From [Mycobacterium] manitobense (GTDB lineage: Bacteria > Actinomycetota > Actinomycetes > Mycobacteriales > Mycobacteriaceae), in NCBI RefSeq assembly GCF_025821665.1, contig NZ_JACKSJ010000062.1, forward strand, positions 186,001-250,000: a stretch of DNA of 64,000 nt. Direction: 5' to 3'. This document shows positions 57,218 to 64,000 of the stretch, piece by piece; the first letter of the stretch is position 1, and the number at the start of each line of letters is the position of its first letter. Both the position numbers and the translations under genes were made by a program. The notes beneath the pieces were generated by a model. The model was not told the origin of the DNA and did no database searches. It saw only the letters and a list, made by a program, of their open reading frames with translations.

Positions 57218-58459
57218 TCAGGAACCGAAGTCGACGATGTTCTGGTCGAGGATCAGCTGATCGGTGTGCTCGGCGCGATCCACGCCCGGCACGGTGACCA
57301 GGGGAACGCCCTCGCCTTCGGAGGCGTCGAAGTCGGCTGTGCTGGCCACCTGCCCGGTCAGGGTGAACCGGTCGTAGAGATAGGGCAGACCCTGCGCCGC
57401 GAGCGGCGACGGCCCGTCCATGACGTGCAGATGCAGGTGTGGCGCGACCGAGTTGCCGGTGTTCCCGACGAGCCCGATGACGTCGCCGCGGGTCACCCTG
57501 TCCCCGACCTTCGGCCGGACGCTGCCCGGTTGCATGTGCGCGTAGTTCACGAAGAAGCCCTCGCCGATGTCGAGCACCACGAAGTTGCCGTCGGCCTCGT
57601 CGATCGGGATGCCGGCCGGATACACGCCGGGCGTCTGTTCCGGCAGGTCGCTGCGGGCGCCGACCACTGTGCCGTCCGCGACAGCCAGCACCTCTTCGCC
57701 GTAGATCTGGTAGCCGGTGGCATCGCGTGGGTTCCCCGTGAAGATCCGGTTCTGCGCGTCGGCCTGCTCGAAGTCGATGGCGTAACGCTGCGCGAGGAAC
57801 GGCCGCCCGTTGACGGGCAGGACTGCACGGGTGTGCCGGGCCGCGTCGCAGCAGGCGTCGGCGGCGATGTAGCGCTCGCCGCGCAACGGCGCGGACACCA
57901 CCGGCAGCGTCCGCTCGTCTACCTTCGTCGTCGCGATCCGCTCGGTGAGCCGGTTCCGCTCGGTCGGAATCGCGGCGCCGGTGACCGCCACCTCGTGCAC
58001 GAGGGTGGTGTGGTCGGCGGCGCCATCGAGGATCAGGTGGATGAAGATGGTCGCGGCCTGACCGGGTTCGAGCTGCTCGGCGCCCTCGCGGCTGCCCGCC
58101 GGTTGCAACCGGTCCCGCAGTGCCGCGGCGTCGAGTTCGCCCAGCACCGCGCTCGTGCTGTCGTCGAGCACCTTCAGCTCGTCCACCGTCAGCGGCGCGC
58201 CGGTGAAGTTCGTGACGGCCAGCTCGTAGACCATGTGTGTCCTGCCATCCGACCCGGCGAAGGGAACGGGCGCGAAGGGTACCGATCCCACCAACGGCGT
58301 GATCGCATCGGGACGCTGTGCCGCAGCCGTGGTCTCCTGTGGGCTCTGGGACTCGGCGGCCGGGGTATCACCATCGGCACACCCGGCGGCGGCCACGATC
58401 AGGACGGCGCCCACCGCAGGCGCCAGCGACCGGCGGAAGAGACTGCGCACGCTGTCCAT
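57218..58459 (-). CDS. M23 family metallopeptidase, lipoprotein
   Basis: A 413-residue protein with a lipobox (VGAVLIVAAAGC, cysteine 27) and an M23/LytM-like C-terminal domain (about residues 225-355): RYAIDF, NYAHMQPGSV, GNTGNSVAPHLHLHVMDG. The HLHLH motif is the second zinc ligand pair. The first histidine of HxxxD is replaced by an arginine-tyrosine, so activity on peptidoglycan is not assured. It may be a cell-wall remodelling factor or a scaffold. It lies upstream of the mmpL gene on the same strand. Confidence 0.85.
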   Translation of the reverse strand: MDSVRSLFRRSLAPAVGAVLIVAAAGCADGDTPAAESQSPQETTAAAQRPDAITPLVGSVPFAPVPFAGSDGRTHMVYELAVTNFTGAPLTVDELKVLDDSTSAVLGELDAAALRDRLQPAGSREGAEQLEPGQAATIFIHLILDGAADHTTLVHEVAVTGAAIPTERNRLTERIATTKVDERTLPVVSAPLRGERYIAADACCDAARHTRAVLPVNGRPFLAQRYAIDFEQADAQNRIFTGNPRDATGYQIYGEEVLAVADGTVVGARSDLPEQTPGVYPAGIPIDEADGNFVVLDIGEGFFVNYAHMQPGSVRPKVGDRVTRGDVIGLVGNTGNSVAPHLHLHVMDGPSPLAAQGLPYLYDRFTLTGQVASTADFDASEGEGVPLVTVPGVDRAEHTDQLILDQNIVDFGS

Positions 58460-58530
58460 GCAGACACCCTTGCAGACGCCGGCCGGACGTGATGCGGAAC
58501 GCGCGGGGCATCAGGCGATTTCGTCAGCCG

Positions 58531-59712
58531 TCACAGCGAGAAGTGGTCCTCGATGACGCCGAGCCACACCTGGGCCGCGTCGATCGCCACCTTCTCGCTG
58601 ATGAAGGCGTGCTGCGTGCCGGTGTAGATGTCGCGGAACCCGCGTTCCAGCCGGCTGCCCTCCCGGATCGAGGTGGTGCCCGCGGCAAGGTGCGCCCACT
58701 CCGCGGCGGCCCTGGCCACGCCGGTGGCGTACACCGCCGCCACCCGCATGTCCGCGCGATGCGTCGGTGTCAACTCCCCGCCCGCGTCGACGGCGGCCTC
58801 CGCCGCGCCGAAGGTGTCGAGCACGAGAAGGCGGGCCGCCCGCCACGCCGCGACGTGGTGGGCGAGGTCCTTCTGGAAGGTGGGGCGGCTGGCCAGCGAC
58901 GCCATGTCCGACATCCGGAACTTGGTGGCCGCCAGCGACTCGACGTCGTCTAGCGTGCTCTTCGCGACACCGAGCGCCCACGCCGCATGGCCGGCCGCCG
59001 TCACCGGCATCATCCCCATCCGGCCTGCGGCGTAACCGCCCCGCAACGGTTCCCGGGTGAACAGCCGGAATGTCCTCCACGACGGCACGAACAGGTCGGT
59101 CACGTTGTAGTCGTAGGAGCCGGTGCCCTTGAGGCCCTGCACGTGCCAGCCGTCGGTGAAGGTCACCTCGTCGCGGGGCACGACGGCCACCATGAGTTCG
59201 GGCTCGCCCTCGCGGATCCACCGCATCTCGCCGTCCTCCATCGGGATGAAGCCAGCGGCGATGTAGGCGGAATGCCCGGTGCCGGAACCGAAGTTCCACG
59301 ATCCGGTCAGCCGGTAGCCTCCTTCGGTGACGATGCCCTGGCCGTTGGGCGCGAACTGCCCGCCCATCGTGACGCGGTTGGCGTTCGCCGTGAAGACCTC
59401 GGCGAAGCCCTCGTCGGGCAGATAGGCCGCGGCGGCGAACGACGACGGCAGGTTGGCGATCCCGATCCAGCCGAATGACCCGTCCTGCCAGGCCATCTCG
59501 ATCCAGGTCTCGATCATCTCGGCGATTGACGGCTCGGCGCCGCCCGCGGCCGCCGGATTGAACGCCGTCATCAACCCGCTGTCCCACATCGCCTCGACGA
59601 CGGGGGGTGAGAGCGTGCGTCCCCGCTCGGAGGCGGCGGCTTCCCCGGCGACGAGGTCTCTCATGCCCCTGGCCAGATCCACGGGGCTGACCCGCACAGG
59701 TGTGGTCGTCAT
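58531..59712 (-). CDS. Acyl-CoA dehydrogenase-fold flavin monooxygenase (HsaA-like)
   Basis: A 393-residue protein from ATG 59712. It has an ACAD fold: helical N-terminus (SGLMTAFNPAAAGGAEPS), a WQDGSFGWIG stretch, middle beta domain LTGSWNFGSGTGHSAYI, and C-terminal helices ending AQVWLGVIEDHF. The usual FadE acyl-CoA motifs (ExGxGSD) are absent, matching group D two-component monooxygenases such as HsaA. A reductase partner is not adjacent. Its neighbours are two SDRs and an amidohydrolase, suggesting a small catabolic cluster. Confidence 0.83.
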   Translation of the reverse strand: MTTTPVRVSPVDLARGMRDLVAGEAAASERGRTLSPPVVEAMWDSGLMTAFNPAAAGGAEPSIAEMIETWIEMAWQDGSFGWIGIANLPSSFAAAAYLPDEGFAEVFTANANRVTMGGQFAPNGQGIVTEGGYRLTGSWNFGSGTGHSAYIAAGFIPMEDGEMRWIREGEPELMVAVVPRDEVTFTDGWHVQGLKGTGSYDYNVTDLFVPSWRTFRLFTREPLRGGYAAGRMGMMPVTAAGHAAWALGVAKSTLDDVESLAATKFRMSDMASLASRPTFQKDLAHHVAAWRAARLLVLDTFGAAEAAVDAGGELTPTHRADMRVAAVYATGVARAAAEWAHLAAGTTSIREGSRLERGFRDIYTGTQHAFISEKVAIDAAQVWLGVIEDHFSL

Positions 59713-59815
59713 CGGAACTCCTCTACCTCGTCAGCGATCGCGAGCGCACGGTTGTCGTACGCGTCCGTCGGGAAACTGCGCGAACAAGCGTGCGCTCGCC
59801 GCTATGTTGGCCGTT

Positions 59816-60610
59816 GTGAACAGATTCGAGTCCAAGGGTGTCCTCGTCACCGGCGCAGCATCGGGCATCGGGAGGGCGACCGTCGAACGACTGCTCGCCG
59901 AGGGCGCCACCGTCGTCGGTGTCGACGTCGCCGAGCGGACCGATGTCGCGAACGACCGGTACGCCTACCGGCAGGCCGATGTGCGTGACGGCGATGCGAT
60001 CGGTGCGGCGGTGAGCGCGGTGGTGGACGCGGCCGGCCGCCTCGACGGTGTGGTGCACGCGGCGGGCGTGGCCGGAGGCGGCCCTGTCCATCTGCTGCCC
60101 GACGAGGAGTGGGACCGGGTGGTCGACGTCAACCTCAAGGGCACGTTCGTCGTCACCCGCGCCGCGCTGCTGCAGATGATCGAGCAGGACCGGGTCGGCG
60201 GCGAACGCGGTGCACTCGTGCACCTGTCCAGCGTGGAGGGGCTCGAGGGCACCGCGGGTGGCAGCTCGTACAACGCCGCCAAGGGTGGAGTCGTGCTGCT
60301 CACCAAGAACGTCGCCATCGACTACGGGCCCAGCGGGATCCGGGCCAACGCCATCTGCCCCGGGTTCATCGAGACGCCGCTGTTCGACTCGGTGGTGGGG
60401 ATGCCCGGCATGGAGCAGGCCCGCGACGGGCTTCGCCATGAGCACAAGCTGCGCCGATTCGGGCAGCCAGGCGAAATCGCATCGGTGGCAGCGTTTCTGC
60501 TGTCGCCCGATGCGAGTTTCGTGAGCGGACAGGCGATCGCCGTGGACGGCGGCTACACCGCGGGGCGTGACCACGGCGTCACCGACCTGATGGGGCTGGG
60601 AGAGCATTAG
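59816..60610 (+). CDS. Short-chain dehydrogenase/reductase
   Basis: A 264-residue SDR. GTG 59816 is placed next to the fold start; ATG 59804 would add four residues and lacks a better ribosome site. It has VTGAASGIGRAT, HAAGVAGG, catalytic Ser in HLSSVEGLEG, the YxxxK pair in SYNAAKGG, and the C-terminal VDGGYTAG. It diverges from the HsaA-like gene with about 100 bases between starts, sharing a promoter region. Confidence 0.9.
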   Translation: MNRFESKGVLVTGAASGIGRATVERLLAEGATVVGVDVAERTDVANDRYAYRQADVRDGDAIGAAVSAVVDAAGRLDGVVHAAGVAGGGPVHLLPDEEWDRVVDVNLKGTFVVTRAALLQMIEQDRVGGERGALVHLSSVEGLEGTAGGSSYNAAKGGVVLLTKNVAIDYGPSGIRANAICPGFIETPLFDSVVGMPGMEQARDGLRHEHKLRRFGQPGEIASVAAFLLSPDASFVSGQAIAVDGGYTAGRDHGVTDLMGLGEH

Positions 60611-60623
60611 CGCGCGACGTGCC

Positions 60624-61406
60624 TCACCTGATCCACTCGGGCTGCGGCTCGGTCTCCACCGTCGAGAAGTCCTTGTGGCCCAGGCCCGCGATGCATCCTC
60701 CGTCGACGACGAATTCCGAGCCGGTCGAGTAACTCGACTCGTCGCTGGCGAGATAGACGACGAGGTTGGACACCTCCACGGGCTCCGCGGCGCGCCCCAG
60801 TGCCGTCTGGAAGATGTCGTCGGGCACCCAGTCGGTCATCGGCGTCTTGATCAGGCCGGGGTGGATCGAGTTCACCCGGATCCCGCTGGGCCCCAGTTCC
60901 AGTGCGCACGACTTGGTCAGCCCACGGACCGCGAACTTCGTGGCGGTGTACCCATGGCAGGCGCTGGTGCCCGCCATCCCCTCGATGGAGGAGATGTTGA
61001 TGATCGAGCCCCGGCCCGCACGCTTCATCGCCGGGGTGACGGCGCGGATCCCGAGGAACACGCCGGTCAGGTTCACGTCGATGATCCGCTGCCATTCCGA
61101 CAGCGGATAGTCCTCGATGAGTCCGATGTTCAGGATGCCCGCGTTGTTGACCAGAATGTCGACCGAGCCGAAGCGCTCGACCGCGGCGGCCACGACGGCG
61201 TCCCAGTCCTCGGGCCGGGTGACGTCGAGGTGGACGTAGCGGGCGTCGTCGCCGACATCGCGGGCGACCAGTTCGCCTTCGTCGTCCAGGATGTCGCCGA
61301 ACACCACCTTGGCGCCCTCGGCCACCAGTGCCCGCACGTGCGAGGCGCCCATCCCGCGGGCTCCCCCGCTGACCACCGCCACCTTGCCGGCCAGACGTCC
61401 TGCCAT
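60624..61406 (-). CDS. Short-chain dehydrogenase/reductase (20-beta-hydroxysteroid dehydrogenase-like)
   Basis: A 260-residue SDR from ATG 61406 with SGGARGMGASHVRALV, NNAGILN, NISSIEG and the catalytic GYTATKFAVRG. The start and GARGMG pattern are close to FabG3/Rv2002-type hydroxysteroid dehydrogenases, a tentative reading. It is convergent with the other SDR, 13 bases apart, and follows the amidohydrolase gene by 27 bases on the same strand. Confidence 0.9.
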   Translation of the reverse strand: MAGRLAGKVAVVSGGARGMGASHVRALVAEGAKVVFGDILDDEGELVARDVGDDARYVHLDVTRPEDWDAVVAAAVERFGSVDILVNNAGILNIGLIEDYPLSEWQRIIDVNLTGVFLGIRAVTPAMKRAGRGSIINISSIEGMAGTSACHGYTATKFAVRGLTKSCALELGPSGIRVNSIHPGLIKTPMTDWVPDDIFQTALGRAAEPVEVSNLVVYLASDESSYSTGSEFVVDGGCIAGLGHKDFSTVETEPQPEWIR

Positions 61407-61433
61407 CGATTCCTCCTGTTTCTCCAGTGGTTC

Positions 61434-63194
61434 TCAGCGAGCTCCGCGTACCAGCCGGCCCGGGCGGGCGCCGGTGTCGACACCATCCCGGCGGGTCACC
61501 ACGCCACTGACGACGGTGGCGCGGTAACCGGACGCGCCCTGCACGAGTCGGTGCCCACCGGCGGGCAGGTCGTAGGCCATCCGCGGCGCGTGCAGCGTGA
61601 GCGCGTCCATGTCGATCACGTTCAGGTCGGCTTTCTTGCCCACCTCGATGACGCCGCGGTCGGTGAGCCCGAAAAGCGCTGCGGTGTCGTGTGACTGCTT
61701 GCGCACGACGTACTCCAGCGGCAGCTTGTCCCCGCGGTGCCGATCGCGCGCCCAGTGGGTCAGCAGGAAGGTCGGATACGACGCGTCGCAGATCATGCTG
61801 CAGTGCGCCCCGCCGTCGGACAGTCCCAGGACACCCGCCGGGTGGGTCATCATCTCGCGGATCGCGTCGTGGTTGCCGTCGGAGTAGTTGAACATCGGCA
61901 GCATCAGCATCGTGGCGGCGTCACCGTCGAGCATCAGGTCGTACATCGTCGTCAGGACGTCCTCACCGCGCTGGCGGGCGATCGCGGCGACCGTCCGGTC
62001 GGCGGTGGGCTCGTAGTCGGGTGGCTCGCCGATGGCGTACAGCCGGTCCGCCGAGTACTGCGCCAGGGCGAACATGCCGTCGAACAACACGTCCGGGTTG
62101 ATCGGCAGGTCCTCCTCGGCCAGGATCGCCGCCCGCACAGCGGGTTCGGCCAGCCGGGCCGCCAACTCCTCGCGTGTGCACCGAGCCTTGAGCCGCCGGT
62201 AGGTAGGCCGGTGGGTGAAGGCGTGGTGGCCGGGGAAGCCGAGCAGCATGCCGAACGGCCGGGCGGCGACCTGGGGGTGCAGCCTGCTGCCCGCCTCGTG
62301 CGCGGCCGCCGACATGTCGAGTTGCTCGCGCCACAGGTTGGGGTCGGCGTCGACCTGGATGAGCGCGAAGCTCAGCGCGCAGTCGATCTCGCCGCCGAGG
62401 CGCCGCATCCACTCGAGTTCCTTCTTCGGTGCGACGATGTCCTCGCCCGCCGCCCCCTGCGGCGCAAGCTCGAACACCGCCCCGCCGCCTGCGGCCATCG
62501 CCCGGCCGAGCGCGAAGAGTTCGTCTTCGGCCGCGAACGTGCCGGGCACCGGTTCACCGTCCATCGCGCGGTGCGCCAGCGTCCGCGACGACGAGAAGCC
62601 GAGCGCGCCCGCCTCGGCCGCCTCGCGCACCAACCGGCTCATCGCCTCGATGTCCTCGGGGGTGGCGGCCTCGTTGCGGGCGCCGCGCTCGCCCATCGCG
62701 TAGGCACGCACGGTGCCGTGCGCGACCTGGCTGCCCACATCGACGGCCAGTTCGCGCATGCCGATGACGTCGAGGTACTCGGCGTAGCTCTCCCAGCCCC
62801 AGGTGATGCCCTCGGTGAGCGCGGTGCCCGGGATGTCCTCGACGCCCTCCATCAGTTCGATGAGCCACTGCTCCTGGCCGGGGCGCACCGGTGCGAACCC
62901 GACGCCGCAGTTGCCGGTGACCACCGTGGTCACACCGTGATTGCTCGACGGCTCCAGCAGGCTGTCCCAGCTGACCTGGCCGTCGTAGTGGGTGTGGATG
63001 TCCACGAACCCGGGGGCGACGACGGTGCCCGTGGCGTCGATGGTCTCGGCCGCCTCGCCCGCCAGCGTCGGGTCGTTGGGCCCGCGGCGGCGGACCTCGA
63101 CGATCCTGCCGTCGCGGACGGCCACATCGGCCAGATAGCGGTCGGCGCCCGTGCCGTCCACGACGGTTCCACCGGTGATCTTGAGGTCGAACAC
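61434..63194 (-). CDS. Amidohydrolase of the D-aminoacylase/N-acyl-D-amino acid deacylase family
   Basis: A 586-residue metal-dependent hydrolase from ATG 63194. The N-terminal beta domain ([19 protein letters not shown]) precedes the metal site DIHTHYDG (HxH), with GNCGVGFAP, where the cysteine is a metal ligand in D-aminoacylases, and late [12 protein letters not shown]. It would deacylate an N-acyl amino acid or open a cyclic amide. The TetR gene lies divergently 76 bases away across a palindrome, so it likely regulates this gene. Confidence 0.9.
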   Translation of the reverse strand: MFDLKITGGTVVDGTGADRYLADVAVRDGRIVEVRRRGPNDPTLAGEAAETIDATGTVVAPGFVDIHTHYDGQVSWDSLLEPSSNHGVTTVVTGNCGVGFAPVRPGQEQWLIELMEGVEDIPGTALTEGITWGWESYAEYLDVIGMRELAVDVGSQVAHGTVRAYAMGERGARNEAATPEDIEAMSRLVREAAEAGALGFSSSRTLAHRAMDGEPVPGTFAAEDELFALGRAMAAGGGAVFELAPQGAAGEDIVAPKKELEWMRRLGGEIDCALSFALIQVDADPNLWREQLDMSAAAHEAGSRLHPQVAARPFGMLLGFPGHHAFTHRPTYRRLKARCTREELAARLAEPAVRAAILAEEDLPINPDVLFDGMFALAQYSADRLYAIGEPPDYEPTADRTVAAIARQRGEDVLTTMYDLMLDGDAATMLMLPMFNYSDGNHDAIREMMTHPAGVLGLSDGGAHCSMICDASYPTFLLTHWARDRHRGDKLPLEYVVRKQSHDTAALFGLTDRGVIEVGKKADLNVIDMDALTLHAPRMAYDLPAGGHRLVQGASGYRATVVSGVVTRRDGVDTGARPGRLVRGAR

Positions 63195-63236
63195 GAATCA
63201 CTCCCTCACGAGGCTGCCAGCCGTTACCGTGGCGAA

Positions 63237-63251
63237 TGTAACACCGTTACA
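63237..63251. promoter_or_regulatory. Palindromic operator between amidohydrolase and TetR
   Basis: TGTAACACCGTTACA has 6-base inverted arms with a 3-base spacer. It is 43 bases upstream of the amidohydrolase start and 20 upstream of the TetR start, a good position for TetR binding to both promoters. Confidence 0.7.
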
Positions 63252-63270
63252 GAGAGCGGAGAGGCGAATC

Positions 63271-63909
63271 GTGGCGGACGGAAAACGGGAATCGGTCACC
63301 GCCGACACGATCCTCGACGCCGCCGCGCACCTCATCGAATTACACGGCGTCGGGGCGTTCACGATGCGCAGCCTCGCCGAGGCGCTCGGGGTCGCGGTCA
63401 CGTCGATCTACTGGCACGTCGGCGGCCGGGACAAGGTGTTCGACAGCCTGGTCGAGGGACTGCTCGGCCAGATGGCGAACCTGCCCACCGAGGGCCGGGG
63501 TCCGGTCGATCGCATTGCCTCCCTTGCCCGTTCCCAACGCAGGGTGCTCATCGAGCGCCAGCACCTGCTCAGCATCGCCCACGAGCGCGACCGCACGCCC
63601 GCACTGTTCCTGCCGGTACAGCAGACGCTCGCGGCGCAGTTGGCCGAACTGGGCGTGACCGGCGATGAGGCCGCCCTGGTGCTGCGTGCCATACAGGTCC
63701 ACGTCATCTCCTCGGCGGTCATGCAGTTCTCCGCGGTGCGCGGGGAGAAGCACGACGAGGAGGACCCTTCGCTGTGGACCGACGACTGGCCGGACCGGGC
63801 GCTCGTCGAGGCGCTGCAGTCGCCGACCGACTACGACGCGGTGTTCGAGTACGGGCTCGATGCGCTGCTGGCACCACTGCGCGCCGGCGCCGCGGCCACC
63901 GGTCGGTGA
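63271..63909 (+). CDS. TetR family transcriptional regulator
   Basis: A 212-residue regulator; GTG 63271 has AGAGGCG upstream, and the longer frame from 63151 would run through the operator and amidohydrolase start. HTH LAEALGVAVTSIYWHVGGRDKVF (residues about 35-57). It has a C-terminal domain of TetR_C_33-like appearance, unassigned. Divergent from the amidohydrolase and likely controlling it through TGTAACACCGTTACA. Confidence 0.9.
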   Translation: MADGKRESVTADTILDAAAHLIELHGVGAFTMRSLAEALGVAVTSIYWHVGGRDKVFDSLVEGLLGQMANLPTEGRGPVDRIASLARSQRRVLIERQHLLSIAHERDRTPALFLPVQQTLAAQLAELGVTGDEAALVLRAIQVHVISSAVMQFSAVRGEKHDEEDPSLWTDDWPDRALVEALQSPTDYDAVFEYGLDALLAPLRAGAAATGR

Positions 63910-63915
63910 GCCGGC

Positions 63916-64000
63916 TCAGTTCGGGATCAGCGGTCCGACGGGTTGCGTGTCAGTGGCCGCCACCAGGAGTTGCGCCAGGTCGCCGGGCCTGCTGAGGAAC
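63916..64000 (-). CDS. C-terminal end of an unidentified protein (partial)
   Basis: The minus strand reads FLSRPGDLAQLLVAAT and ends LIPN before a stop at 63916-63918. Codon pattern is coding-like. The FLSRP segment resembles the end of EAL domains, but 27 residues are too few for a family call. The gene continues beyond the window edge. Confidence 0.45.
   Translation of the reverse strand, partial: FLSRPGDLAQLLVAATDTQPVGPLIPN

Noticed and set aside
61737..63668. A 643-codon plus-strand frame opposite the amidohydrolase
   Set aside because: Antisense to an enzyme with intact motifs and with no domain-like sequence of its own; a high-GC shadow.

Overview
This window is high-GC actinobacterial DNA, and the gene content points to a Mycobacteriaceae species, probably a fast-growing Mycolicibacterium type. 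Supporting signs are a mycobactin mbt-2 set (mbtL-mbtM-mbtN with convergent mbtK) with IdeR-like iron boxes, an MmpL transporter, a 13E12-type DUF222/HNH gene, an EspC-type type VII secretion substrate, paired FadE acyl-CoA dehydrogenases, a PknB-like kinase, many TetR regulators, frequent GTG starts and GTGA/ATGA stop-start overlaps. The species cannot be named from this sequence.

Layout. 1-6.8 kb: the end of an EAL protein, a short flavoprotein, two tandem TetR regulators, a PAS protein, a two-gene acyl-CoA dehydrogenase operon and its likely TetR repressor. 6.8-14.8 kb: mixed genes (P-loop kinase, exported protein, lipoprotein, flavin monooxygenase, SRPBCC plus DUF899 pair, aldo/keto reductase, UvrA-like ATPase). 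14.9-27.5 kb: a long, tightly coupled minus-strand cluster with two P450s, a VOC protein, three DapB-like oxidoreductases, membrane proteins including 34- and 43-residue microproteins, a MoxR/VWA pair, and two TetR/membrane-protein modules that look duplicated. 27.5-36 kb: SDR, hydrolase, RibD-like reductase, SigG-like ECF sigma factor, NDH-2-like flavoprotein, a disrupted HNH gene, a Ser/Thr kinase and a peroxiredoxin with a DUF742-like tail. 36-38.6 kb: a type VII toxin (EspC-like N-terminus, Tox-REase-5-like C-terminus) with an Imm52-like immunity gene beside tRNA-Ala. 38.6-49 kb: glycosyltransferase, MFS transporter, phosphoglucomutase, a twin crcB plus triple-DUF190 operon and the mbt-2 genes. 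49-64 kb: a proteasome-like hydrolase, TetR with a perfect Crp box, flavoprotein, a LacI/isomerase divergon with two identical operators, MmpL, M23 lipoprotein, and a catabolic group (flavin monooxygenase, two SDRs, amidohydrolase, TetR).

The most notable structures are these. (1) The 14.9-25.5 kb operon combines an AAA+/VWA activation pair, tiny membrane proteins, P450s and reductases in an arrangement I cannot match to a known pathway, with a shared TGASTNNAGTCA operator candidate at three promoters. (2) Out-of-frame tandem duplications (79 bp in each of two paralogous membrane genes, 67 bp in the HNH gene) break three genes. They could be biological switches or degenerations, but an assembly artefact is at least as likely. 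(3) The EspC-like/Tox-REase-5 toxin-immunity pair. (4) The peroxiredoxin-DUF742 fusion.
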